From positions 1,612,001 through 1,676,000 of the forward strand of contig BLAL01000285.1 in the NCBI GenBank assembly GCA_015698045.1: 64,000 bases of DNA, in the 5' to 3' direction. The position numbers and the translations under genes are program-made. The notes beneath the pieces are model-generated. The model did not search any database. It was not told where the DNA came from and saw only the letters and a list, made by a program, of their open reading frames with translations. This document shows, one piece after another, positions 12,947 to 25,498 of the stretch. The stretch comes from Rhizophagus clarus (taxonomy: Eukaryota > Glomeromycota > Glomeromycetes > Glomerales > Glomeraceae). The stretch's first letter is position 1. Each line of letters opens with the position of its first letter.

Positions 12947-14778
12947 ATATGAGTAAAATTAGCAAACAAAAAATAAGAATATGAGAATATTATTATAAAA
13001 ATATGATTTTTTTTATAAATATTAAATACAATATTGTGTTTATAAAATTAAAATGTGTAAAATAATAGAAAAAAAGTATCAATTTAAAAAAATTATTAGT
13101 ACATTATGGTCTTCAAGTTTATAATATATATATAAAATCCAAAGTTGGTCAAAGTTAGTACAAATGATTAAAATTGGTAATCTTTAAATTATAATTTTGG
13201 CCAAAATTTTCTTAATTCTAACCAAATTCATAATGCCAGCTTAAATTTGGCTAAAATCCAAATTTTCAGGTTATAGGTAATACTGCATTTACACAATGTA
13301 ATATCATTTTTAATAATTATAAGCATTTCTTAAAAATACATTTATAAACAATAAAAAGTAAAAACTTTGCTTTATTTAGTAGTTCAATCTAGCTGAAGAA
13401 GGTTGCTTATTATTAACCTATTTTAACATAGTAAACTAATAAAATATTAAGAAAACTTTTTCAACCTTTTACCTTTGCTTATTTTTTTGAAATATTTCAT
13501 AAATATCTTTTATTTTAGCACTATTTCACTATTTAGATATAAAAAAAATTTTTACTTATTTATTTTTATTTATTTATTATATATGTATTTGTGATTTAAC
13601 AGCTAACACAGTCAACGTAAATTTTTTTATAAATAAATAGTTTTATTTTATTTTCACGGTAAATAAATTAAAATCTAAAAAATATTAAATTTTTTTTAAT
13701 AAATTGTAAGTATTAGATTCATCATCACAATACCATGATTTAGCATTAAAAGTTTGATTTAAATAAACAAAAAAAACCATTATATCTAACTAGTTTTTCA
13801 ATTAAAAAACAATTTATAATACCAAGATAAATATAATGATATTATTTTGATAAATAAAAAAAATTTATTAGCATTCTAATTAAAAAATTTTAACCAAATT
13901 CATAAATAATAAAAAATCTAGTTTAATAATCACCTTTTTAAGCTTAATGAAAGTTGTTTATTTTGATAAATTACACCTAAAAATAAAATATTTGCTATTA
14001 AAAAAAGCTTTTATTAAAAGTTTTATAGGAATAAAAAATATTTTTTTTTATTATAAAAAGTAGATTTTTGCAGTTTACATAAAAGCTAACTAGCTAACTG
14101 TCTTTTTTAACTTAATAAAACTTCTTTTTCTCGTAAAATTACATATATTTTTGTTATTTAAATTGTATTTTATATTTACTTTTAAGTTCAATCAAGAGAA
14201 AAACTGTATTTTTAAGACGAACTTTCTTGTATATGTAAAAGAAAAAAAAATATTACTAAAGTAAAAATGATGATGGAAATTTATAATACATATGATGAAC
14301 TATTAATTTACTTAATTTGTGTAAGCATTGTATAAGAAATTACTTTTTTAGCTATAAAGTAAAATATTTGATAATGGTTATACAAAATCATTTTAATTAA
14401 TGATCATCAACTTAAGTGACATTTCTGATGTCTGTAATTATTTGTTTATTTCTTTTTTAAAGCATATAAAATCCAAGTATAAAATCAGTTTTTTTAAATA
14501 AATTTAAACATGTGAATTTTGGTTATTATCTTCTTTTTAATTTCTTTTTTATATTTTTTTCATAAAATTATTATTAATATTTATTATTATTCTTTATTTT
14601 AGATGCTAATCTTTAAAGGCAGAAATTCATACTGAAACTATATAAAAAAGATAATAATAATAGTAATGATAGTATTAATACAAAGAAATTAATCAAAAAT
14701 CAGAAAATAGTAATTAAAATAATAATATAATGACAGAGAATCAGATGATTAAATTAGTGGTGAAAATTATATAAAAAT
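12947..14778. other. AT-rich region without genes
   Basis: No supported ORF or RNA gene. About 13130-13280 holds a set of short repeats around the words TTGGTCAAA and TTGGCCAAA. The rest is low-complexity A/T sequence. Confidence 0.45.
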
Positions 14779-14786
14779 TTAAAATA

Positions 14787-14973
14787 AGAGTGAATTTATT
14801 TAACGCACTTGCGTTGCAACGCATTCTTCTTTTTTTGTAAATTGTTTATGTTGATCAACCAGCTTATACACCGCACCCCCCTTAAAATGACAATGATAAA
14901 CATAAAAAATTTCTTAAAATGGTAATGATAAACATAAAATTTGCAACGTGTGGGGCGGTAAATAAATTATTTC
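14787..14973. mobile_element. Short MITE of the AACGCA/TGCGTT terminal-repeat family
   Basis: The left end AGAGTGAATTTATTTAACGC and, inverted, the right end ending in GGCGGTAAATAAATTATTTC form terminal repeats of about 35 bp. The 8-bp TSD TTAAAATA lies at 14779-14786 and 14974-14981. It is 187 bp long and non-coding. It shares its ends with the 43.7-46.4 kb element and, more distantly, with the 56.9 kb element. Confidence 0.65.
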
Positions 14974-15311
14974 TTAAAATAATATATATGAAATTTATAA
15001 TAATTTAAAATAAATAAATATAATAATTATAATAATTATAAAGGAAACTCTCTTCTATTGATCTGTTAACCAATTTTTGACAGAAAGAAATTTTATTTTA
15101 TTTTGTTTAAAAACTATTTTGACTATTAGAAAACCTGTACTTTAAATAACAGAAATGAACTCTACATCCTCAATAAACTATATTTGACAATACAGAATTA
15201 TTTTTTTGAAGATATAAAGACGATATTTTTAAAGATATCAAAGATATAATATACGGCATAATAAACAAAGACTTTGACTTTTTTTCAGCAATAAATATAA
15301 AAGAGGAGGAA

Positions 15312-15533
15312 ATGAAGTCTTTTGTTAACAGAAACAGAGACGTTATGCAACTGTTAAAGAATCCAAGATATAGACCAATGGTGCTAGAATGTGATTTACA
15401 GCCTGCTTCTGCATTTAAAACTATCCTTCTACCCACTTTCCTTGCAATAATAATAGGGCATTTTGTCAAAAGGTCTGCTTACTATGATCATGACATATAT
15501 GTAGCAGAAAAAGCTAAGTTAGCTGTACAATAA
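15312..15533 (+). pseudogene. N-terminal coding remnant in the ORF1-only retroelement
   Basis: A 73-residue open frame from an ATG, then a stop. Beyond the stop the frame continues with QQTQPILNKEILQDQQHQ-like text before further breaks. It has the right strand and position to be the N-terminal part of the same decayed ORF as 16225-16782. No domain is recognised. Confidence 0.3.
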
Positions 15534-16224
15534 CAACAAACTCAGCCCATCCTGAATAAGGAAATTTTGCAAGATCAACAACACCAATCAGAATCAATGA
15601 TTCTAGATGACTTAACTAATGACACAGAAATTAAGATATTCAGTATCCTATGTCATCCTACCCTAATCACATCACTGCTTTTCAGTTCTCAGAAAAAATT
15701 GGTCAGGAAGAAGCTGAAGAAACTCCAATAACAACAATAGCAGCAATTGGACAACAACCCTTTTATCACTCTTGGCAGCCCCTCACCTGAGAATACACCC
15801 TCTGGATCACAAGTAGTTACTTTCAATAATAGTGAACTTTTTCTTCCTAACTGAAGATTACTTTGAAGAGTAGTAATGATACGATTAAATCTTCAGAGGA
15901 CTTCACAAAAGACAAAGATAAAAAGAGAAAGCAAGATCATTTAATAGACAATTTTGGTAATTCTAAACTTGTCCTTACTGATTATTGTTCTCAGCAAAAA
16001 AAATAGGCATAGCTGTTGAACTTGATAGTATATGATATACTGGTCAAATGGGATAGTTATACTCTCCTTAAAAACCTTAGTTTCTGAGAAAAGATAGCAT
16101 CGATCAGCACTAAAGTGTACAAAAAATACCTCTCAGCAAGAGTGAGATTGATAACCAATTATGAGTGTCTTAAAGCTTATAACAGAGGCGAGCTGACTAT
16201 TGAACTAGGTGGTATCCTGGTTAG

Positions 16225-16782
16225 ATGGTTTTTTGCTTTGTGAAATCTCGCAGAAAGAAAAAGTGTGACAAATTCCAGGTGGTCATTAATGATATTCCAG
16301 ATGATATGACTGAATTTTCCCTCTTTTCCAACTGTATCTCTAGCTCCTTCATAATGGCTAGTGGAATGAAATCTTTTAAAATTATCAAAGAAGCCTCAGA
16401 AGCCAGAAAGTTAATTGGCTATTTTGCAACATGGAATCAAGTTTCAAAATGTATAAATAGCCAGCAACTATGGAATGATGTTAGTCTCTCATGGTGTCGT
16501 TATTTTACTCCAAGATTTGGACTTCAGAAGCGTTGCTCTACTAGATTTGGCAATGCAGAGAACTCAAATATCTTACCTAATACTTCTCCTCAAAAGAATA
16601 TTAATTCTACTAAAATTTCAGGTAACCATAAGTTTCATAACCAAAATAAGAAAGATAACAACTTCACGAACTCTGATTTATCCAACAAGAAGAATTCTCG
16701 TTTCAAGATGAACCAGTCCAATAGGTCAGATGTGAATGAATTGATTGCAGGACTGAAAGTCATTTTGGAACAATTTACTTGA
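16225..16782 (+). pseudogene. ORF1/gag-like nucleic-acid-binding protein remnant
   Basis: A 185-residue frame. A basic start (SRRKKK) leads into a hydrophobic and polar stretch, KFQVVINDIPDDMTEFSLFS, then KSFKIIKEASEARKLIGYF, consistent with an RRM-like fold of LINE ORF1 proteins. The C-terminal half is Asn/Lys/Ser-rich and basic, as in RNA-binding gag tails. The upstream part of the frame is broken by several stops between 15534 and 16224. I recall similar repeated proteins in Rhizophagus, but the family was not checked. No catalytic motif is present. Confidence 0.4.
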
Positions 16783-16909
16783 TTTAATTAGCTTAGTTTA
16801 TCGACCTTTTAATTTAGGAATCTTTTTGATTTAGTTATGTATTTTGTTTATATTTTGTTATTTTTCTAGTATATTTCTTTTCTTTTTCATTTTCCTTATT
16901 CCTTAAATC

Positions 16910-17903
16910 TAGAGCTCCGATCAGTTTCAGTAATTACTAAACTATACTGACCAGTTTCAGTATTAGAGCGGTTTCAGTTTTATGATTTATCGAACTGTAA
17001 CTTTTAGTTTTGGTATCAGTTTTACGATTTACCAAACTGATTTACTGATAATAAAAATATTTTTTTTTATAAGAAAAATGTCTTTTTATTAAATAATGTA
17101 GTTAAAAAAATGTTACGAAACGTTTTTTTATATAAATGTTTGATATAAAAAATAACATTTCATAATATTATTTTTGCGGAACTTGTAAAAAACGTTGCAA
17201 ACCATTTTTTTACATAGACAATTTATTATGAAAAATAACATTTCACAATATTATTTTTGCGAAACTTGTAAAAAATGTTGCAAAACATTTTTTACATAAA
17301 TGATTTGATAAAAAAAATAACATTTTGCAATGTTATTTTTGTAGAACTTGTAAAAAACGTTGCAAAATGTTTTTTACATAAACAATTTAATATAAAAAAT
17401 AACATTTTGCAATGTTATTTTTGCGAATATTGTAAAAAACATTGCGAAACATTTTTTACATAAACGTTTGATATAAAGAAATAATATTTATAATGTTATT
17501 TTTACGAAACTTGTAAAAAATGTTGTGAAATGTTTTTTACATCAGAAATTTAATATAGAAAATAACGTTTTACAATGTTATTTTCCTTTTTATTTAAAAA
17601 CGTTGCAAAACATTTTTATAAAATGATTTAATATAAAAAAAACTTTTCATAACATTTTTTTGTCACTTTAATAAAAAATGTTGCAAAACGTTTTTTTATG
17701 AATGATTTGATAAGAAAAAATTGTTTTGCAACTTTTTTTGCTAAACATTGCAAAACATTTTTTTACTAAAAATGTTCAGTAAATCAGTTCAGTTTTTGAT
17801 AATTACTGATCGATTTTGATAATCATTAATACTGATACTGATTAATTTGGTTTGGTATCAGTTTTTGCAAAAACTGAACTGAACTGAACTGATCAGAGCT
17901 CTA
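16910..17903. mobile_element. hAT-like MITE (994 bp) nested in the ORF1-only retroelement
   Basis: The ends TAGAGCTCCGATCAGTTTCA and (inverted) TAGAGCTCTGATCAGTTCAG are terminal repeats. The 8-bp TSD is CTTAAATC at 16902-16909 and TTTAAATC at 17904-17911, with one mismatch. Inside is a ladder of roughly 60-bp units built around AATGTTGCAAAACATTTTTT, itself nearly palindromic. It is non-coding; the short ORF at 17275 is only repeat translation. The copy at 39599-40593 is almost the same length. Confidence 0.72.
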
Positions 17904-18056
17904 TTTAAATCTATAATTGGATTTTCTATTACTCTGTTGAGAATAGGCCATTATAGTTGGCTATGACAAGTACTTGTTACTTGACACTACTGTGAGAGTA
18001 GACGAGATAGTATAAATATTATTATCATATTTGTATTTTTCAGATACATTCTTAAT

Positions 18057-18480
18057 TAGAGCTCTGAATTTCTGGTTTAGTTCTGTTTTCAGTTTCATTT
18101 CCAATTCTGAACTTGGTTCCTTACTGGACGCTTTTCAGAATAAGATTTTTATTGAAAAACGTTTTTAGAATCATCTTTTAACTGAAAAACATTTTTTTAG
18201 TTAAAAAATTTTATTTGAAAACATTTTCAGTTTGAAGTATTTTTCGAAAAAATGGTTTCAGTTCCATTTTTTGATCTGAAAATAGAACTGGAACTAATTT
18301 TTCAAACTAAAAACATTTTTTTGGTAGTGTTTTTTAACTGAAAATATTTTCAGTTAAAAGTATGATCTGAAAACGTTTTTTAGTAAAAATTTTAGGCCAA
18401 AAAATACTTTTAGTAAAATTTTATATCAGAGAACCAAATCAGAACTGAAAACAGAACCAAACTGGAAATTCAGAACTTTA
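18057..18480. mobile_element. hAT-like MITE (424 bp), second family, nested in the retroelement 3' UTR
   Basis: The terminal inverted repeats read TAGAGCTCTGAATTTCTGGT and TAAAGTTCTGAATTTCCAGT. A perfect 8-bp TSD, TTCTTAAT, lies at 18049-18056 and 18481-18488. Without the insertion the host sequence is continuous up to the AATAAA and poly(A). It is non-coding, with internal repeats of the AAAACATTTTTTAGTT type. Confidence 0.75.
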
Positions 18481-18542
18481 TTCTTAATAAACTTATGCAT
18501 TTGTTTTGACCAAAAAAAAAAAAAAAAAATAATAATTATAAA

Positions 18543-21500
18543 TAAAACATTTAGTAATATTAAATTTTTTTAAATATTATTTCTAAAAAGTTTTTTAGAT
18601 AATATCTTTAAGAATTTTTTCTAATTTTTAAGGATTTCTTAAATTTTTTTCAATAGAAAATTTTTAGTAGTAGAATAAGTATAACAAACAATGTAAACTA
18701 TTTTTTAGTTTAATATTCTTCTTCACTTTTCTCCTTTAAAACTAAGAAGCCTAAAAAAAATCCATTAAAAATTCTTATTTTTCAAAAATCATTTAATTAA
18801 ATCTAAATCTTTTAAAGATATGATAAAAATTTCAAAAAAATCAAAAGATAAGAAAAAAATAAGACAAAAAATCTAACAATAAGTTGAATATTATTAAACT
18901 CTTATTAAATCTAATATCTTAATTTTAGTTAATTTTGCAATTTCTATTGTTTTTCTTAAAATTTTTTTTCTAATATTATAAATTAATCATTGATTACACA
19001 ATTTACTTAGTTTTTATAATTATTTAAATGTATTTATTATTAAGGTGTTGAGGCCTCTTGATGGGGATAATACTTTATATTTTGCAAAGTTAAGTTATTT
19101 ATAAATTAGTGTTTTTAATTAAGAGGCTTGTGATAACTTATATAGTTTAGTTCTTTTGAATTAGTGATAGTTTGATTGATCTTTGATGCTTATATATTTT
19201 ATATATATTGAATTTATCTTTTTGTTTTTTCTCATTTAATTATAAATTTTTTTATTTTAATAAAAAAATATTATTGTATTATTATATAAAAAATACTAAA
19301 AATACTGATATTTTAATAATTATTTTTTATATTTTATTTGATATAATAGAAGTTCAATAATTTATATTTTAAATATTTTAATAATATATCTTTAAAAAAA
19401 TCTTTGATATATCAGATACTAATATACATATAATATATATTATATTATATTAGATTTCTAATATGTTAATAAATAATATTTGACTAATATGTTATAATCT
19501 GATATCCTATTATTTAATCAGTATATTAAAATCAGTTTAAAATCCAATATCTAAACTATTAGTTATACTAAAAGTTTAAATTAATCAATTTGTAATTGTT
19601 ATTTTCTTGATTTATATAACAGTTAATTTGTCAAAATTAATAATTGATTAATTAGATGATCTGATTATTTGGTTAAATTAGAACATATAATATTATTATA
19701 AATTAACTACTATATAATTTTTTATTTATTTTTATAGAAAAAAATAGAAATTATTAAATACTAATTAATCTTATTTTTTAATAAATATTAAAACAGCTTT
19801 AATTTTTTTTAAATACAAATTTTAATAGATGTATATTGTAATTTATTTTCTTTAATTTTATTTATTTATAATTGTTTTTAACAGTTTAGTTTCTTTATTT
19901 TTTAGATAATTATTTAATTTTATAAACATAGTATTTAGTAAGTATTTAAAAATTTTTATTTTTTTTATTTCTATCTTTTAATAAATTTTACTAATAGCTT
20001 ATTATTTCTATTTTTAAACAGTTTTTAATCTTTTAAATATATAAAATTTTAATAAATTACTTATTTTAAATACTATTTATAAACTTATTTTTTTATAATA
20101 TAAAGTATAAATAAAAATTAAATCTTTTAATTAAAATTGACTTATAAAATAATAATATTTTGAATAAAATTTTAATTAAATTTTTTATTATTTACTTAAT
20201 TTTTTTTTGCATTTTTAATAATCTTTATTTTTTTTTTATTTTATTAATAAAGTTTTAATTTCTTTTATATTTATAGGTTAAAAGATTTTTAAATCTTCTT
20301 TTTATTAAATATAATGTTAAATTTATTTTTATAAATTTCAGATAAATTTTTTGAGTTTGAAATAATATTTTAGTAAGCACTTTATTTTTTTTAAATGATT
20401 CTTTTTGTTTTTTTAAAATGAAATTTAATGAATATTTAATTTTAATAATTTTTTTACTTTTTTAATAAAATAATTTACTTATTTTTTTATTTTTTTTTGG
20501 ATTCAAGTAAAATATTGATCAGAAATATTTAATTTAAAAATAATAAATTTTATTGTAAAATATTTGAAATTTACTTTTTTTTAATTTTTAATAAAATTAT
20601 AATATATTTTACTAATTATTATTAAATAAATAAAATAATATTCTTTAATAATAAAATAATATAATTTATATTAATAATAAATAATTTAATAAATGATTAA
20701 TTAGATTATCTAAGTAATTTAACCCTTAATTAATCAGATTATCTGAGTAATCTAATACAATCAAATTAAGATTTATAAATAGTCAATTAATTAATTAGTA
20801 AAAAATTTGTCCAATTTAAATCTATATTTAAGTTATATTAATATATATTAATACATATATGATTTAGGCAAAAAAAAAATTTATGGCTAAAATATAAATT
20901 ATAATTAAATTTAAAAGATATTATTTCAAAAAGAAATAAAAAAAATTATATTTAAATAAAAAATAAAAATAAATTTATTAAAATATAAATTTCATAATTA
21001 ATTTTTTGTATAGATTTTTGCTATTTATAAAAATATTTTTACAGAAAATTTTTTATGATTATAATGCATTATTAATAATTTTATATAATTAAAAATAAAA
21101 ATTTTTATTATAATTATTCTATAAATCATAATACATTTCTTTTAAAACCATTTTACAATAAAAATTTTAAACCAAAAAATACTTTTAGTAAAATTTTATA
21201 TATATGAGTGAATCAAATCAAAACTCTACTTAAAATAAATAAATCAAAAATTATTTTAAGCTTTAATATATTAACTAAATGGTATTTTTTTTTTTAATAT
21301 AACAATATAAATAAATGATTAATAAATAATTAGTAAATAATTAGCAATAATATAGCAATATGAAAATATCCATCCTATTATTTAATCCTATAATTAATTT
21401 TAACTATTTCAACAATTTAACTTATTTGACCTTTGTAATTAATTTCAACCATCCAACTTTTTGCTACAGTTAAAATTAATTTCAACCATTTTAACTATTT

Positions 21501-21700
21501 TAGACGTTAAACTAACCAGTATAAAATAGAGCAAAAAAAAAAAATTGTAAATTTTTCTTTTTTTAAATAATTCCAATCAGAAATATTTAAAAACTGACTT
21601 GGTATTACTATAATGTCTTTGAGCCTTACCTCTAAATATATTTCCAGAGTTCTATATATACACTATATAGATAATGCTGACACAAAATTTTAATTAGTAA
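18543..21700. other. Extreme A/T desert
   Basis: Over 3 kb of almost only A and T with no ORF, RNA gene or clear repeat boundary. Short palindromic words such as TTAATTAATTAG and runs of TTTTTAATAAA dominate. An AACTATTTT-type phrase recurs at 21400-21500. Nothing functional can be supported. Confidence 0.5.
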
Positions 21701-23310
21701 CTTTATAAAGTAGTTAAATTAAAAAAAAACTGAAAATAATAATTTTTTTACTTGCCGTTAACGTTCGCCCAGAGAGACTTAAAAAAAATCATCTAAAACA
21801 AAACCAGTAATGTTCGTTAATTAATCCTTTTCAAGATTTTCAAGCTACAATAGAGACATTAGCCGAAAAGAAGAAGGTAATGGATCCTGATTACTGGAAT
21901 CTCTTATAATTCTATCACCTTTATCTATTAAATACGATGCATCACTTTGGTGTTTATCTCCTCGTAATCGTTGAAGATTTTACCAAGTAAATAAGAAAAT
22001 TAAATTTCTTTTTTACTTGCATGAGAAAGACTGCCTGAAAAAGAATAAAAACGAACTAGTTAGTATAAATATAAGTTGAAAAAAATTATTTTTTTAGTAC
22101 TTGCTGATTATCCAGAGAAATCAATCCTAAAAGAAACAATTAGTGGTGATCGTTAAAAAAAAAAGATATTTTTTCTACTTGTCAGAATCCTTAAATGTAT
22201 GTTAAAATAAATGAAAAAAAAGATACCGAACTATTACGTTAAAAGAACCGAAGAAGCGTCTAAAGGAGGGAAACCCGACCCTTTTGCTGCAAGATTTTAC
22301 CACCTCACGCACACACTCTCTCCGTCATACACTTTCACATTGCTTACAGATTTTTTTTTTTTAAAAAAAAAAAAAAAATAAAAAAATAAAAATTAAATAC
22401 CAATCACCGTATTCAAAAAATAACTAGTTATATTCGTATTTGCGTCAGTGGCCATCTTTCAACGCGAAAAGAATGGGAAAGGCTGGAAAAGAACAAATCG
22501 CGGTTATAGATCATGTGATACACGTGATGCACGCAAGAAATCATTTACTTCAGTCTTGATCACTAAGGGTTTCGTATAGATTCCTTTTGCACGTGATCTG
22601 GTAACCAGCATCGTCTTCGGATAAGCTTATTCTCAGTTGGTTTTTCCAAGCTACATAAATGTTTATAACATTTTCTGTACCCTTACTGCACAGGAGAAAA
22701 TTCCTAAAGTTAGAAAGATAAATTATTTATGATCCTCAAGGGAAACTATTTTAAAAATTATTAAGGAATCCTTCCTATAAATTTGAGAATCCTAATGCCA
22801 AAAAAATTATTGATGCGTGGCTGAAGAAAAAGAATAAAAGCGAAAGCCCTTTACTTATAAATTTTGATGGGTATTATTATAGCTTGCAATTAATGTATAC
22901 TCTAAAAGAACGAATTCACGAAAGTTTAAAAGAAGAGACTTGCTGCGCACAAGATTTTTTGTTAACATCTCACGTGATATTATGGTAAACAATTAATTTG
23001 CAAATATCTTTACTATTGTTTAAAATGTTTCATAGTACAAAAAAATGATCAGACTTGTTTTCTTGTTTCAAAGAAAAAAGAAATTCTAAAAGTTAAATTT
23101 AAATGATCGGCCGGTTTGTTTTACCTGCTTCTATGATTAAAGTTTGTGGCTTTTAAATTAAAGATTTTTTGTAATTTAACCGAACCTTTATTTTATTGGT
23201 CCATCTGAATGATGTCAATGATTAAAAATGATTTGCAAGCGGGTACAAATAAAACTACAAAAACGGGGGGAGGGGAAGCAATTTTTCAAGCTTGTTACAA
23301 TACATCAAAG

Positions 23311-23347
<37 letters not shown>

Positions 23348-23467
23348 GGGGATTTTATTTTTCGTCAACTTTTCCCAACACAACCAGTTCACGGCCTTTT
23401 TCTTTCCCAACTCTTTCACTTTCCTTTGCTGTCAAATTTTACGTACTATTTATTTCTTTATTTTTTA

Positions 23468-23498
<31 letters not shown>

Positions 23499-23563
23499 TC
23501 TTCTACAGGTAAGCAAACTTGAAAGCGTTAAAAAGATATAACAAATCAAAGTATTTTTTATTA
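21701..23563. other. Upstream region of the 181-residue gene, with poly(A/T) tracts and CACGTGAT motifs
   Basis: Mostly non-coding. CACGTGAT is present at 22521-22528, 22590-22597 and 22971-22978. Long A and T homopolymers lie at about 23317-23345 and 23460-23498. A TTCTACAG/GTAAGC junction at about 23501-23515 resembles an exon end and donor and could belong to a 5' UTR intron of the gene starting at 23564. One possible short coding segment is listed separately. Confidence 0.4.
22755..22988 (+). CDS. Possible short coding segment or gene relic, unknown
   Basis: An open frame of 77 codons between two stops, without an ATG near its start. It reads like protein: NPSYKFENPNAKKIIDAW, then KKKNKSESPLLINFDGYYYS and MYTLKERIHESLKEE, and ends in a TAA. 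The base composition is richer in G/C than the flanks. It could be an exon of an undetected gene or a relic. The stop overlaps a CACGTGAT motif that could instead be regulatory. Confidence 0.28.
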   Translation, partial: KLLRNPSYKFENPNAKKIIDAWLKKKNKSESPLLINFDGYYYSLQLMYTLKERIHESLKEETCCAQDFLLTSHVILW

Positions 23564-24272
23564 ATGGCTTTTATTCCAACCTTGATAGTTATGGAAGACC
23601 TTGCGCAAGGTTTTTATTTTTATTTCCTAAATTGTTCTGTATATTATTTTCACAAATTAATTTTTTTTTTCCTTTAATTAAGCCGCACGTCTGGAACATT
23701 ATAGAAGCCGTCAAGAAGCTGCCAGAGGGTTTGATGATGACCTTGAATTTTGTCCTTCTTTGTCAGCAGAAGAGGTATAGAATCTAAAGTATTGAGTTTT
23801 ATGTTTGAATAAGGTACCTTTCTCACAATAGGATTGATTTAATGATTATTGTCATATCCTTTAGCTTGCAGAAATTCGTCGTCAGGTTTCTCACTTAGTC
23901 TCACAGGGCCAAGGAAAACAAACAACACCACCACAATATAAACGTCCCATACCTATTATTGACCCTAATAACAAAACCCCTCTTAATATTATTCCTACAA
24001 AATCCGGTAATTCTGTTACGAACACAGGACAAGTTTCAATGTCTTCAACTTTCTTTTCACGTCCAGTATCACCTTTTTCTTATGGCAGTAATTATTCACC
24101 AACAATGCAACCATATCAATCTTTGACTACTCCAAAAGTAACAAAATCAATACCGATTATCGATCCTAGTAGTGGGAATATCGTAAATATGCCTAATGGA
24201 AATTCAAATAATAACACTAATAATAACAATAACGGTTTCGGGGGGTTCTTTAGCGATATTTCGGTACGATAA
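23564..24272 (+). CDS. Uncharacterised 181-residue Ser/Pro/Asn-rich protein with two PIIDP motifs
   Basis: Three exons join in frame: 23564-23609, 23683-23774 and 23865-24272. The second intron has a clean GTATAG donor; the first uses GTTTTT, which is unusual, so the start exon is less certain than the rest. The first part is charged and probably helical (EHYRSRQEAARGFDDDLEF, then AEEVLAEIRRQVSHL). The remainder is low-complexity Ser/Pro/Thr, with KRPIPIIDPNNKTPLNI and later KSIPIIDPSSGNIVNM, so a short motif is used twice. An Asn run precedes the end. The motif recalls the IIDP-type segment before the eIF4E-binding region in some fungal eIF4G proteins, but this is only a resemblance. No family is assigned. 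Confidence 0.62.
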
Positions 24273-25498
24273 AAATATACACATAACAGTATGAAGAGGC
24301 TCTGGTTTTTTTTATTGTAAAAAAAAATTTTTTAATTTCATGAACATTTTCATGCAACATCAATAACATAGATTTAGGTCAGTTTTATGAATGAATTATT
24401 ACTTCATAATCCTTTATTATTCTAGTTTTCTATTTAGTTTTTGCATTTTAACACATAAATTGTTTATTGTTTGCACATTAATATTTTTAATTAGTTTTTT
24501 TTTGTATATGCTATATATAATGTCGTCATCCTTATTTGATAGACGATTTTTTTCATGTAATAAATAACCAATTTGATTTATCATTAATTTCATGCATAAT
24601 ATTTATCACGTGACCAATCTAAATTTTGCGGATTATATATAAATTAATTATTAATCTTTTAATTCATCATTTTTGGTTTCATCTTTTTATACAATAATGA
24701 TAATAAAAAATTACATTTGCAAAACTTGCTTAAAGCATTTATTTGAAAAAGGGTTTTTACAAAAAGCTACATTAATTGTAATATTGCATGCAGGCTTTTA
24801 ATTTTTATTACACAATTTTATTATATAATATATAAAATATAAAATTTTTTTTTTTTTTATATTAAATTTTATTATACTTATTTTTAATAAAATTGAATTA
24901 TTATTAATCAATTTTTATATTTAGAAATATCAAAAAATTGCTGTATAGTAATCATTACTATATCTAAAATTTTTTTTTTTTTATTTTAAAATTTCTGACT
25001 AAAATATTAATCTATTCATATTATAAATAATACTATTATATATAAATTTACTATATAAGTAAAACAAGTTTTTTTTAAATCAAAAAGAATGTTTTTCAAA
25101 TAGTTTTTGAAATATAAGTAAACAATTTTTTTTTAATAAAATTTTTAAATCTTTAATATAATTGATATTTAATTATTTATATTATTTAAATTTACTTAAA
25201 TTAAAATTTTTTAATAAGCAATTTTTAACTCTAATTAAAATAGAATTTTAGAAAAGTTTTACTAAATAAGTAGAATTTCAAATTGCATAGATTTATCAAA
25301 AAATTATAAAAATTTTTTTCTTTTATATAGTATCAGTCAGTAAATTTATTTTTTATTTAGTAATTAGTTAATATTAATAAAATATTTAAAACTTATAATA
25401 AATTTTTTTGGCTGGATTTTACTTATACAGTGAGCATCAAAACAAATGTACTAAAATTTTTTAAAGTTGTTAATTATTCTTATTAAATCAGTTTAAAT
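24273..25498. other. AT-rich intergenic region
   Basis: Holds the 3' flank of the 181-residue gene and a TCACGTGA motif at 24606-24613. No ORF or RNA gene is supported. Confidence 0.45.

Larger units (their letters stand above)
15043..18529 (+). mobile_element. ORF1-only retroelement with poly(A) tail and 13-bp target duplication, carrying two nested MITEs
   Basis: TAATAATTATAAA occurs exactly at 15030-15042 and 18530-18542. The 3' end has AATAAA, then an 18-nt poly(A) tract at 18512-18529, so the insert is a copy of an RNA. Coding traces cover an ORF1/gag-like protein only; no reverse transcriptase is seen. Two hAT-like MITEs (16910-17903 and 18057-18480), each with its own 8-bp duplication, inserted later. 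Without them the element is about 2.05 kb. It could be a HAL1-like half-LINE or a processed copy of a cellular gene; the ORF1 reading is preferred. Confidence 0.65.

Noticed and set aside
23209..23484. ORF with a long Lys run before the 181-residue gene
   Set aside because: The Lys run comes from a pure poly(A) tract and the remainder is Phe-rich from poly(T). No coding character.
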